A stretch of 64,000 nucleotides of DNA from Faecalibacter sp. LW9 (GTDB taxonomy: Bacteria > Bacteroidota > Bacteroidia > Flavobacteriales > Weeksellaceae): the NCBI RefSeq assembly GCF_034661295.1, contig NZ_CP141062.1:496001-560000 (forward strand), given 5' to 3'. The notes under the pieces are model-generated. The model was not told the origin of the DNA. It searched no databases and saw only the letters and a list, made by a program, of their open reading frames with translations. Positions 34,400 to 43,188 of the stretch are shown here, one piece after another; the stretch's first letter is position 1, and the number at the start of each line of letters is the position of its first letter. The position numbers were made by a program, and so were the translations under genes.

Positions 34400-37354
34400 T
34401 TAAGAATTGTTATCCTTAGGACCTCTACTCTTAACAGTTACACTTCCTGTGAACTTGCGTCCATCAGTTAACTTAATCACATACCAATAATCTGTAGATG
34501 GTGCTTTTTTACCATCTGCATAGAATCCATCCCAAAGAACATTCGATTCGATACGCTTATTGATTAATAAACGTCCACCTCTATCATAAATTTCTAATTG
34601 AGAACCCTGATATAATTCGATTCCTTGAACTCTCCAAGTATCATTGATTCCATCGCCATTTGGTGTAAACATCGTTGGAATGGAGAAAATTGAGAATTCT
34701 CGTGTCGAAATACATCCCTCAGCATTTTTCACGTAAACCACATGCTGACCACCTTCTACATTCGTAAATGTATTTGAATCTTGCCAGTTGATTCCGTCTA
34801 AGCTGTACTGTAATGGCATAGCATCTGACGTTGCATTAACCGTTACATTTCTTTCGTTCACTTCAATTCCTGTGATTGTTGCACCAACCCCTTCTACAAT
34901 AACAATTTGTTGTGAACCTCTACATCCTGAAGCAGATACCACTTCAACACCATAAGTTCCTGGAATAGTTACAGTATAAGTATCACCAAAGTTTCCTTCA
35001 ATTTCTTGTCCGTTAAAGAACCATTTGTATGTTAATGCTTCTCCTTGGATGTTTGTTGTTGCACGAATTGGAACACTTCCGTCACAAATCGCAAAAGTAT
35101 CTCCTAAAGAAACTTCTAATTCAGTTAACGCAAAGTCAATCATTTGAATTGAAGAACATCCATTCGCATCCATTACACGAACATACACTTGACCACCAAC
35201 AGTTACCATATAAGCGGATGGATTATCGATCGCATTCGTATTGTTTTCAGCATCTGCTGCTGTTGGATAATAAATAAATGTTGCGCCAGCTACTGAACCA
35301 GCCAATTGATTTTGAGCAATCGTTAAGTCTAAAACTTCTACGCCTTCTCCATCACCTGGAGTATCACAGAATGTGATTGTTGCATCTTGAGCTCCTGTTA
35401 ATTCATTCTGCTCAAAACGTATAGCAACAATTGATGAACATCCTTGCGGATCAACCACACGAACATAAACTGACGATCCCGTCGTATAAGTATAAGTCGT
35501 TGGTGTATCAATAGGATTTACATTTCCTTCAGCATCGGCTTGAGAAGCATAATAAATAAATGTTACACCTGGATAGGCTTGTAAAATTCCAGCTTCAACT
35601 GTAGTTAAATCTAAAACTTCAGTTCCAAAACCGTCTGTTAAAGTATCACAATACGTAATCACTGGTTCTGTCACTCCTGTTAGCTCTCTTAAAGTAAAGG
35701 TAATTTCAGCAACTGTTGAACAACCATCTTCACTGATTACACGAGCATAAACTGAATTTCCGATTGTTAAATTGTAAGCTGTAGGAGTTGTTATTTCATT
35801 TGTATTAGCCAAAGCATCTGCTTCAGTTGGGTAATACATTACGGTTGCTCCTGTTAAATCGCCTGTCAATTGACCAGCAGCTAACGTTAAATCAACAGTT
35901 TCAACACCTAATCCATCTGTAAAGGAATCACAGATTTCTAAAGTTGCATTGGCTACACCTTCCATATCTTTCATACGGATATCAATTTCAGCAATTGTAG
36001 TACAACCACCTAAGTTAGATACTGTCGCATAAACTTTTGTATTGAATGGTGTAAGGTAAGACGATGGATTTTCAATCGCATTTGTTCCGTTTACTGCATC
36101 TTCACGCGTTGGATAGTATCGAACCGTTACGTTTGTTAAATCTCCTAAAATTTCCGATTCAGCATTACGTAAGTTTACGGTTTCAACACCTAATCCATCT
36201 TCTAATGAATCACAATATTCTAATGTAGCATTGTTAACGGAATCCGTTGAATTGTTAAACGTAACTTCTACGACCGTGTAACAATCGTATTCATTCGCGA
36301 TACGGATGTATGCTTTTGTATTGTTCGATACCACATATGCTGCAGGAGTTGCAATAGCGTTTGTTTGTGCTTCTGCATCCTCACGTGTGGTATAATACTC
36401 CGCTTCATATCCTTCACGATCATTGACCAATGATGTAAAAATATTTACTAAGTTGATTGGTTCTGAACCTTGCCCAGCCGCTTCTGTATCACAGAATGAA
36501 ATCGCAAAATCTTCAAATGAAGGCGGATCTACCACGTTGAAGTTCATACGTGTAATAGTCGCTTCCCCCGTAATGAAGTTTTCGATTCTAAAATATAATG
36601 GATTTGGATTATTATCCTTATGGGCTGTAAATATTGTAGAAGTTAATGGAGTACCTACCCCTGATTCCGCTTCTTCTTGATCGGTAAAGATACGATAGTA
36701 TAATGCCGGATCATCTTCCATTAAACTTAAAGCAATAGGCTCTAAGTCCCAAGTCGCTGTCCCATCTCCAGTATCACATGCGTTAAAATGTTCTCCCGGA
36801 ACTGTAATCGAACAATCCAAATCAGCATCTCCACCGAACGAAATAGAGAAACCTCCAGTTGAACTCCAACGGTCGATACCAATTAAAATGACATCACCTG
36901 GCTGTACATCATAATGACGCTCAAAACCATCTCCAGAGACACCTTGACACAATGTCGGTGCATTCAAACGTAAACCAATACGTCCTTCATTCCCTCCTGC
37001 GTTTCGATTTCCACGATCGGCTAACGGTAAATTGTTGATATCTTCAACTGTAACATTGTTAATATCTGGAAGAGGTGGATTTTGCCATGATAAGAAATCA
37101 TAATCTCCACGGTCGTCCGATTGAACTGTAAATGTAAATGTAGAACCTGAACGAATTTTTACTAAGTAGAATACAAGACGATCGGAATAGGCATTTGGTG
37201 CACAGGTAGATCCAACATCAAAATTAGTAGCCTGAGGGGGTCCAGCTTCGAACGCGTCATTTGAACATACAGGATTTAAAACCTGGGAAATTTGCGCAAA
37301 AGATACCCCACCAAAACTGCATAGCGAAGCCAATGCAATTAGCGTTTTTCTCAT
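34400..37354 (-). CDS. Large surface protein with gliding motility-associated C-terminal (type B sorting) domain
   Basis: A 984-residue secreted adhesin-like protein. Signal peptide (about 1-20), an N-terminal domain with conserved cysteines, at least five repeats of about 90-95 residues from about 280 to 750 (each starting near YCDSLEDGLGVETVNL or ICDSFTDGLGVETVDL and holding YYPT.ADA and VYVRV..GCSS), an Ig-like segment, and the C-terminal domain IPTMFTPNGDGINDTWRV... (TIGR04131-type) that directs export through the type IX secretion system. First gene of the cluster with PorP/SprF and OmpA. Four 8-bp repeats lie 10-41 bases upstream of the start. Confidence 0.93.
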   Translation of the reverse strand: MRKTLIALASLCSFGGVSFAQISQVLNPVCSNDAFEAGPPQATNFDVGSTCAPNAYSDRLVFYLVKIRSGSTFTFTVQSDDRGDYDFLSWQNPPLPDINNVTVEDINNLPLADRGNRNAGGNEGRIGLRLNAPTLCQGVSGDGFERHYDVQPGDVILIGIDRWSSTGGFSISFGGDADLDCSITVPGEHFNACDTGDGTATWDLEPIALSLMEDDPALYYRIFTDQEEAESGVGTPLTSTIFTAHKDNNPNPLYFRIENFITGEATITRMNFNVVDPPSFEDFAISFCDTEAAGQGSEPINLVNIFTSLVNDREGYEAEYYTTREDAEAQTNAIATPAAYVVSNNTKAYIRIANEYDCYTVVEVTFNNSTDSVNNATLEYCDSLEDGLGVETVNLRNAESEILGDLTNVTVRYYPTREDAVNGTNAIENPSSYLTPFNTKVYATVSNLGGCTTIAEIDIRMKDMEGVANATLEICDSFTDGLGVETVDLTLAAGQLTGDLTGATVMYYPTEADALANTNEITTPTAYNLTIGNSVYARVISEDGCSTVAEITFTLRELTGVTEPVITYCDTLTDGFGTEVLDLTTVEAGILQAYPGVTFIYYASQADAEGNVNPIDTPTTYTYTTGSSVYVRVVDPQGCSSIVAIRFEQNELTGAQDATITFCDTPGDGEGVEVLDLTIAQNQLAGSVAGATFIYYPTAADAENNTNAIDNPSAYMVTVGGQVYVRVMDANGCSSIQMIDFALTELEVSLGDTFAICDGSVPIRATTNIQGEALTYKWFFNGQEIEGNFGDTYTVTIPGTYGVEVVSASGCRGSQQIVIVEGVGATITGIEVNERNVTVNATSDAMPLQYSLDGINWQDSNTFTNVEGGQHVVYVKNAEGCISTREFSIFSIPTMFTPNGDGINDTWRVQGIELYQGSQLEIYDRGGRLLINKRIESNVLWDGFYADGKKAPSTDYWYVIKLTDGRKFTGSVTVKSRGPKDNNS

Positions 37355-37363
37355 GTGTATTTA

Positions 37364-37395
37364 GTGTTAATGTGTTAATGTGTTAATGTGTTAAT
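37364..37395. repeat. Four perfect 8-bp tandem repeats upstream of the large surface protein
   Basis: GTGTTAAT (ATTAACAC on the coding strand) is repeated four times without error, 10-41 bases before the start codon of the 984-residue surface protein. Such short tracts are prone to slipped-strand copy-number change, which would alter promoter spacing or the leader. Confidence 0.85.
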
Positions 37396-37445
37396 TAATG
37401 TTAAATGTAATGCAAAAAAAATTACTTCATAAGCTTTTTTTATTT

Positions 37446-38336
37446 TTATTTTGCAAATTGTTTTGCAAGCTTTTCAGCTTTTTTAGATGTAGAGTAGTCG
37501 TAGAAACCTTCACCCGACTTCACTCCTTTCTTACCTGCTGTCACCATATTAACCAATAATGGACAAGGGGCATATTTAGGATTTTTAAAGCCATCGTAAA
37601 GCACTTCTAAAATCGATAAACAAACATCTAAACCGATAAAGTCGGCCAATTGTAATGGTCCCATCGGGTGAGCCATACCTAATTTCATCACTTGATCGAT
37701 TTCTTCAACGCCTGCTACTCCTTCGTATAACGAATAAATCGCTTCATTGATCATCGGCATTAAAATACGGTTAGCGATAAAACCTGGATAATCGTTTACT
37801 TCTACCGGAATTTTATCCAATTGTTTCGACATCTCCATAATAGCAGAAGTTACCTCATCTGAAGTACTGTAACCACGGATGATTTCGACCAATTTCATCA
37901 TCGGCACAGGATTCATAAAATGCATTCCAATGACTTGTTCTGGTCGATTTGTTACAGAAGCAATTTTTGTAATAGAAATTGAAGATGTATTCGTTGCTAA
38001 CACGGCATGAGCCGGAGCCACCGCATCCAATTGTTGAAAGATTTTTAATTTTAAATCGATGTTTTCAGTAGCAGCTTCAACCACTAAATCGGCATCTTTA
38101 GCTCCTTCTTCGATGGTTAATAATGGTGTAATATTTCCAAGAGTAGCTTCTTTATCAGCTGCTGTAATTTTTTCTTTTGCAATCATACGATCTAAATTAC
38201 CAGCGATTGTTGCTAATCCTTTATCTAAACTTGCTTGCGCAACGTCTACCAAATTAACTTTGAATCCAGATTGTGCAAAAACATGGGCAATTCCATTCCC
38301 CATTGTTCCTGCTCCAATAACAGTTACATTTTTCAT
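37446..38336 (-). CDS. hbd: 3-hydroxyacyl/3-hydroxybutyryl-CoA dehydrogenase
   Basis: NAD(P)-dependent oxidation of 3-hydroxyacyl-CoA. 296 residues: Rossmann site VIGAGTMGNGIAHVFAQSGFKVNLVD, catalytic TNTSSISIT and H in IGMHFMNPVPMMKLVEII, then the dimerisation C-domain (GFIANRILMPMINEAIYSLYEGVA, AHPMGPLQLADFIGLDVCLSI). The reaction belongs to fatty-acid degradation or butyryl-CoA metabolism; ETF (etfBA) in this window is a plausible electron acceptor route. Located downstream of the Gfo/Idh gene on the same strand. Confidence 0.93.
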   Translation of the reverse strand: MKNVTVIGAGTMGNGIAHVFAQSGFKVNLVDVAQASLDKGLATIAGNLDRMIAKEKITAADKEATLGNITPLLTIEEGAKDADLVVEAATENIDLKLKIFQQLDAVAPAHAVLATNTSSISITKIASVTNRPEQVIGMHFMNPVPMMKLVEIIRGYSTSDEVTSAIMEMSKQLDKIPVEVNDYPGFIANRILMPMINEAIYSLYEGVAGVEEIDQVMKLGMAHPMGPLQLADFIGLDVCLSILEVLYDGFKNPKYAPCPLLVNMVTAGKKGVKSGEGFYDYSTSKKAEKLAKQFAK

Positions 38337-38369
38337 TTTTTTGTGTGTGTTTTTATTTTAAAAAAATAA

Positions 38370-39374
38370 TTATTCTTTCTCGATCGTTTGATCTTTAATC
38401 ACTTGCTGTGCTTGTTCAAAATAAGCAATAATCTCTAAAGCTACTTTTAAAGCGTCGCGACCATCTTCTAAAGATACACGAATCGGTGTATCATTAACAA
38501 TTGAATCGGCAAATGATTCTAATTCATCCAAAATGGCATTGTTCGGCAATACTTCAGGGTGCTCGAAACAAATTTCACGACGATCCCCTTTATCATTTTG
38601 CAAAATCATCGCATATTCTGAAGGATTTTCAGGTGCTTTGTGCATTTTAATAATTTCTGTTTTCTTCTCTAAGAAGTCAATTGAAATGTATGCATTACGT
38701 TGGAACACGCGCATTTTACGCATATTTTTCATCGACATACGAGACGTAGAAACATTAACGACACAACCGTTCTCAAACTCAATACGAGCATTTGAAATAT
38801 CAGGTGTATCCGAGATCACAGAAACTCCTGAAGAATGAATCGCTTTGATTTCAGATTTTACAATCGATAAAATCACATCCAAATCATGAATCATCAAATC
38901 CAAGACTACCGGAACATCTGTTCCACGAGGATTAAATTCTGCTAAACGGTGCGTCTCAATAAATAAAGGTTCTTCGATATGAGGTAAAGCAGCAGTGAAG
39001 GCTGGATTAAAACGTTCCACGTGTCCAACTTGTGCTTTTAATCCTTTTGCAGAAGATAATTCGATCAACGAATTGGCCTCTTCTAAGGTATTTGTAATCG
39101 GTTTTTCTACAAAAAAGTGCTTCCCTTTTTCGATGGCTTTTACCGCAACTTCATAATGCGATAAAGTAGGCGTTACAATATCTACAACATCTACAGCCTC
39201 CATTAATTCGTCCATTGACGAAAAATACTTGTAACCGAATTCAGCTTCTACTTTCTTTCCATTCGCTTCGAATGAATCATAGAATCCTATTAAATCGTAT
39301 TTTTCAGATTGATTTAATAACTTTAAATGAATTTTTCCAAGGTGTCCAGCACCTATTACCCCTACTTTTAACAT
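38370..39374 (-). CDS. Gfo/Idh/MocA-family oxidoreductase
   Basis: NAD(P)-dependent sugar or cyclitol dehydrogenase, 334 residues. N-terminal Rossmann VGVIGAGHLGKIHLKLLN, the catalytic lysine motif HFFVEKPITNTLEEA, and GHVERFNPAFTAAL with VPVVLDLMIHDLDVILSI typical of the C-terminal domain. The substrate is unknown. It is divergent from pcm and upstream of hbd. Confidence 0.85.
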   Translation of the reverse strand: MLKVGVIGAGHLGKIHLKLLNQSEKYDLIGFYDSFEANGKKVEAEFGYKYFSSMDELMEAVDVVDIVTPTLSHYEVAVKAIEKGKHFFVEKPITNTLEEANSLIELSSAKGLKAQVGHVERFNPAFTAALPHIEEPLFIETHRLAEFNPRGTDVPVVLDLMIHDLDVILSIVKSEIKAIHSSGVSVISDTPDISNARIEFENGCVVNVSTSRMSMKNMRKMRVFQRNAYISIDFLEKKTEIIKMHKAPENPSEYAMILQNDKGDRREICFEHPEVLPNNAILDELESFADSIVNDTPIRVSLEDGRDALKVALEIIAYFEQAQQVIKDQTIEKE

Positions 39375-39447
39375 TTTTGGTAGAATTTGCCGATAAAATT
39401 AATGAGAATATGTTGCATTTAACGCATTTTTGTAAAAATTTTGGAAG

Positions 39448-40095
39448 ATGTCAATAGACGATTTTAAAAGTAAAGGTCGACGCAAAATGCTTGTTGATTT
39501 ATTACGTACCAAAGGAATCGATAACGAATCTGTTTTACAAGCCATTAACACCATACCACGTCATCTATTTTTAGATAGTGCATTTTCAGAATATGCTTAT
39601 CAAGATGAAGCATTCCCTATTGCCGCTGGTCAGACGATTTCACATCCCTATACGGTTGCTTTTCAGACGCAATTATTGGATGTACAACCCCAAGAAAAAG
39701 TGTTAGAAATCGGAACTGGAAGTGGATATCAAACGGCCGTCTTGGTAGCATTAGGAGCCGAAGTCTATACCATCGAACGACAAAAAGAATTGTTTGATTT
39801 TTCAAAATTGATTTTACGTAAAATTGGCGCAGAACCCCGTTACCAAACCTATGGCGATGGGTATAAAGGTTTACATACCTATGCTCCTTTTGATAAAATC
39901 ATTGTCACTGCCGGGGCTCCCGAAATCCCAAAAGAATTGTTAAAACAATTAAAAATCGGAGGATTAATGGTGATTCCCGTGGGTAATCCATCACAAAAAA
40001 TGATCTCCATTCTACGATTGGATGAATCCCATTTTGAGATGTTTGAATTCGGAGATTTTAAATTTGTTCCGATGCTCGAAAGTCGTGAGAAATAA
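39448..40095 (+). CDS. pcm: Protein-L-isoaspartate O-methyltransferase
   Basis: Repairs isoaspartyl residues in aged proteins using SAM. 215 residues: family motifs IPRHLFLD, GQTISHPYTVAFQTQLLD, LEIGTGSGYQTAVLVAL (SAM site), and YDGYKG-like TYGDGYKGLHTYAPFDKIIVTAGAPEIPKEL with the final GGLMVIPVGNP. Terminator directly after. Confidence 0.95.
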   Translation: MSIDDFKSKGRRKMLVDLLRTKGIDNESVLQAINTIPRHLFLDSAFSEYAYQDEAFPIAAGQTISHPYTVAFQTQLLDVQPQEKVLEIGTGSGYQTAVLVALGAEVYTIERQKELFDFSKLILRKIGAEPRYQTYGDGYKGLHTYAPFDKIIVTAGAPEIPKELLKQLKIGGLMVIPVGNPSQKMISILRLDESHFEMFEFGDFKFVPMLESREK

Positions 40096-40097
40096 AA

Positions 40098-40126
40098 AAA
40101 ATCCAACATGTAACATGTTGGATTTT
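40098..40126. terminator. Bidirectional terminator after pcm
   Basis: AAAATCCAACATG and CATGTTGGATTTT form a 13-bp stem with a TAA loop between convergent genes. Confidence 0.9.
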
Positions 40127-40154
40127 TTTTTTAATTTTTAAGTATTTTTTTTCC

Positions 40155-40619
40155 TTAAGGATTGATTCGAACAAATTGTCCATTGGCATCAAAAATAAGA
40201 TCCAAATCATTTGTAAGCTCGACTTCAAATCCTGTTGGCGTTTTTTCAATTTGATTGATTCCTTCTGTTGGATAATTGGTTGTTGTATACGCTACGATAG
40301 ATGGCAATATAAATCCTGTTGGAATCACATTACGATCGGTTGCTTCTACCTTAATCCAATTTCCTGCTTGATCAAATTCTATTTCTGAACCGTTTCTAAA
40401 ATTCACTTCATACATCGCTCCATTGGATTGTACAGGTGCATATTTTTCAATATTGAAAATTTCAACATCTGAAAAATACGTCGCCAAGAATTCAAGAGCA
40501 GATGTTGGTAAAGTATTTATTTCAACAATTGATACTTGATGATCGTCGTCGTCATTACATGAAACGGTTGCTACTCCTGCAAATACAAGTAAACCAATTC
40601 CTAAGATTAAATTTTTCAT
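40155..40619 (-). CDS. PepSY-like lipoprotein (PF11396 type)
   Basis: A 154-residue periplasmic protein with a lipobox (TVSCNDDDD at about 20) followed by two PepSY-like/BLIP-like half domains: SNGAMYEVNFRNGSEIEFDQAGNWIKVEAT and TGFEVELTNDLDLIFDANGQFVRIN. The YEV-nG-eieFD-Gnw-v motif is characteristic. Role unknown; these proteins often accompany two-component systems in Bacteroidota. Pairs with the next gene (about 35% similar by eye) and the histidine kinase/response regulator pair. Confidence 0.85.
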   Translation of the reverse strand: MKNLILGIGLLVFAGVATVSCNDDDDHQVSIVEINTLPTSALEFLATYFSDVEIFNIEKYAPVQSNGAMYEVNFRNGSEIEFDQAGNWIKVEATDRNVIPTGFILPSIVAYTTTNYPTEGINQIEKTPTGFEVELTNDLDLIFDANGQFVRINP

Positions 40620-40653
40620 AAATTGTAATTTGATTGATTATTCGTTGATTTAT

Positions 40654-41082
40654 TTAGTCATCGATACGTAAAAAATTTCCTTTTGAATCGAAATCAATAT
40701 CTAATCCGTTCGACAATTCCACTTCGTAAGAAAAACGTTTTTTCTCAATTTTGATAATATGAGTATTTGGAAAACTTTTCTTCACATAAGACACGATGGA
40801 CTTTGGTGCAAAACCAGCAGGAATAGGATTACGCTTTCCATCTACTTCTTTCCAATTACCACTTCCATCAAATTCAATTTTAGTTCCATTGGTTAAGATG
40901 ACTTCATATTCTTTTTTGATAATATCATCATCTAAAATCACTGCACTAATGTGTTTTGGATTAAAATAGGTTTTCACGAAGTGTTGACCTTTTTGAGGTA
41001 ATTCGTTGAAACGGATCGCACGATCTTGTGCAAATGACATAATCCCAAATCCTAACATTAAAAGGCATAATAACTTTTTCAT
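40654..41082 (-). CDS. PepSY-like secreted protein (PF11396 type)
   Basis: A 142-residue exported protein with signal peptide (ends SFAQ). KKEYEVILTNGTKIEFDGSGNWKEVDG and SYEVELSNGLDIDFDSKGNFLRID are two PepSY-like units as in the neighbour. It is adjacent to the histidine kinase gene (56 bases downstream of it), suggesting one transcript with the kinase, response regulator and the second PepSY protein. Confidence 0.86.
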   Translation of the reverse strand: MKKLLCLLMLGFGIMSFAQDRAIRFNELPQKGQHFVKTYFNPKHISAVILDDDIIKKEYEVILTNGTKIEFDGSGNWKEVDGKRNPIPAGFAPKSIVSYVKKSFPNTHIIKIEKKRFSYEVELSNGLDIDFDSKGNFLRIDD

Positions 41083-41137
41083 TGTTGATGTTTTTTAAAA
41101 TTGATAGGACAAATTTCTGAAACGATTTGGGAAAGAT

Positions 41138-42427
41138 TTAGGAATAAAATTTTATTTTTTTTAAAACAAATTGATGCATTTGATTTTCATAACGATAGTC
41201 AAGCAATAGTTCATTTTGATTTTGAATAATTGTTTTTACGATGGATAATCCCAAACCATTACTTTCCACTTGAAATCCTTGTTTATAAAATCGATTATAA
41301 ATAACATTCGGATTTAAAGCCATAAAATCACTGGTATTCGAAACAATAATTTCGTTCGGTGTCGTTTCAATCTGAATAATCTTTTCTCGGTTATTATGTC
41401 GAATGGCATTTCGTAAAAGATTAGACATTAAAATTTGAGCCAATTGTTTATTAAAAGAGACTTCAAAATCCGATGGTATATGCAAGGATAGTTTGATCTC
41501 GTTGGATTCTAAAATAGGTTCAAAATCCTCCACTAAATCACGAATTAAGGTTGAAAAATTAACCGTTTCTTGCTCTTTGTATTGCTGATTTTCAATCCGA
41601 GATAACATCAATAACGACTTATTCAGATTCACCATTCGCCACAGTGATTTCTTTGTATCTACCAATTGGACATAGGTCGATTCGTCTAAATTTTCATTTT
41701 CAAGAATAATATCGATTTTATTCGATGCAATCGCGATAGGAGTTTGTAATTCGTGTGACGCATTTTCAATAAATAATTTTTGATCACTAAATACGCGTTC
41801 ATTACGCTCGATCATCGTCGCGATTTCTTTTTGTAAAATATCAAATTCTAAAACGTTCATCGGCGTCGTTTCCATTCCTTTCGTTTGTCCAAAGCGATAA
41901 TTTTGCAACTGCGTTACAATTTTCTCTAATGGCTTTAATGCTTTATTCAGTCCAAAATGATTAATAATTAAAATACTGATTAAGATAAAAATATATAACG
42001 CTACAAGCGAAACCGTAAGGTCGTAGATCAAATCATCTTCTTCCACAGTCGACGTTCGAATTTCTAACGAATAAGGTTGTCCATCTTTTCCGTAAAAACC
42101 TGTTCTTAGAATACGATAAGGTTCTTCTTCCCCATCATAAGGCATAAAAACCAATTCGTTGGACAAGCGATTGGTTTCATTGTAGGCGGAGGGATCAACA
42201 GGTAAAATTCGAAATTGAGCTAATCCAAATTCATTTGTTTTTAAAATTTCAGGATGAATATATGATTCACGTATAATTTCGATTTTTTGATTTTTTAATC
42301 CATCATCTACATTATCGTAGACTTCATCTAAAATTAACCCTCGGAATAATACAGCCCAAATGGTCAAAACGATAAGCAACCAAAACGTGGTATACTGAAA
42401 CGTATAGTTTTTTAATGATGTTTTCAT
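41138..42427 (-). CDS. Sensor histidine kinase
   Basis: Membrane histidine kinase of 429 residues: first helix about 12-33, a periplasmic segment of about 100 residues, a second helix about 137-157, then HisKA with phospho-acceptor His225 in ENASHELQTPIAIAS, and HATPase with the N box ILMSNLLRNAIRHN and the G2 box NGLGLSIVKTI. The G1 region is degenerate (IVSNTSDFM instead of DNGxGI), as in several Bacteroidota kinases. It starts immediately after the response regulator stop; the PepSY-like genes follow. Confidence 0.92.
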   Translation of the reverse strand: MKTSLKNYTFQYTTFWLLIVLTIWAVLFRGLILDEVYDNVDDGLKNQKIEIIRESYIHPEILKTNEFGLAQFRILPVDPSAYNETNRLSNELVFMPYDGEEEPYRILRTGFYGKDGQPYSLEIRTSTVEEDDLIYDLTVSLVALYIFILISILIINHFGLNKALKPLEKIVTQLQNYRFGQTKGMETTPMNVLEFDILQKEIATMIERNERVFSDQKLFIENASHELQTPIAIASNKIDIILENENLDESTYVQLVDTKKSLWRMVNLNKSLLMLSRIENQQYKEQETVNFSTLIRDLVEDFEPILESNEIKLSLHIPSDFEVSFNKQLAQILMSNLLRNAIRHNNREKIIQIETTPNEIIVSNTSDFMALNPNVIYNRFYKQGFQVESNGLGLSIVKTIIQNQNELLLDYRYENQMHQFVLKKIKFYS

Positions 42428-43099
42428 CTACACTAATTTATATCCTACTCCATACACGGCTTGCAAATCGGCATCCGCTCCGGCATCTTTTAATTTCTTT
42501 CTTAGGTTTTTAATTTGAGAATAAATAAAATCTAAATTATCCGCCATTTCGATATGATCGCCCCAAACACTTTCAGCCAAGGTTGTTTTTTGAAATACTT
42601 TTTCAGGACGCAACATAAAGTAATACAGTAGGTCGTATTCTTTACGGTTGAATTTGATTTCGTCTTTATCGACCACTACACGGCGATCTTCTGGATATAA
42701 GTAAATGTTTTTGTATTGAATAATCTCTTCTCCGTGCTGTGCATTTTTACGCATAGCCACTTTGATACGGGACAACAATTCGGCAAAATGAAAAGGTTTA
42801 GCCAAATAATCATCGGCTCCTACCAATAACCCTTCGACTTTATCGTCTACAGAATCTTTTGCGGAAAGAATAATCACCGATGTTTTCTTATCCATTTTAC
42901 GCAATTCGCGCAAAATATCCATTCCATTCCCATCCGGCAGCATCATGTCCAACAAAATGCAGTCATAATCAAAGGAAATAATTTTATCGATTCCTTCGTG
43001 AAATGTACTTGCGGTTTCAACAATCATTTTTTCTTGAACCAAAAACGCAACGATTGTTTGTTGTAATTGGATTTCGTCTTCTACGACCAGTATTTTCAT
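42428..43099 (-). CDS. Response regulator, OmpR/PhoB family
   Basis: A 223-residue regulator: receiver domain with acidic pocket VEDE (7-10), phosphorylated Asp51 in LLDMMLPDGNG, Thr/Ser in IILSAKD and Lys in YLAKPFHFAEL, and a C-terminal winged helix (FNRKEYDLLYYFM...FQKTTLAESVWGDHI...IYSQIKNLRKKL). First gene of a run with the histidine kinase and two PepSY-like proteins, which may be its targets or modulators. Confidence 0.94.
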   Translation of the reverse strand: MKILVVEDEIQLQQTIVAFLVQEKMIVETASTFHEGIDKIISFDYDCILLDMMLPDGNGMDILRELRKMDKKTSVIILSAKDSVDDKVEGLLVGADDYLAKPFHFAELLSRIKVAMRKNAQHGEEIIQYKNIYLYPEDRRVVVDKDEIKFNRKEYDLLYYFMLRPEKVFQKTTLAESVWGDHIEMADNLDFIYSQIKNLRKKLKDAGADADLQAVYGVGYKLV

Positions 43100-43188
43100 A
43101 GGAAAGAATTATTTTCTTCAAAGTTAGTTTTCAAAATAGGAAAAATTTAGGAAAAGCGTAATTTTAACGTATCAATTAATATACAATT

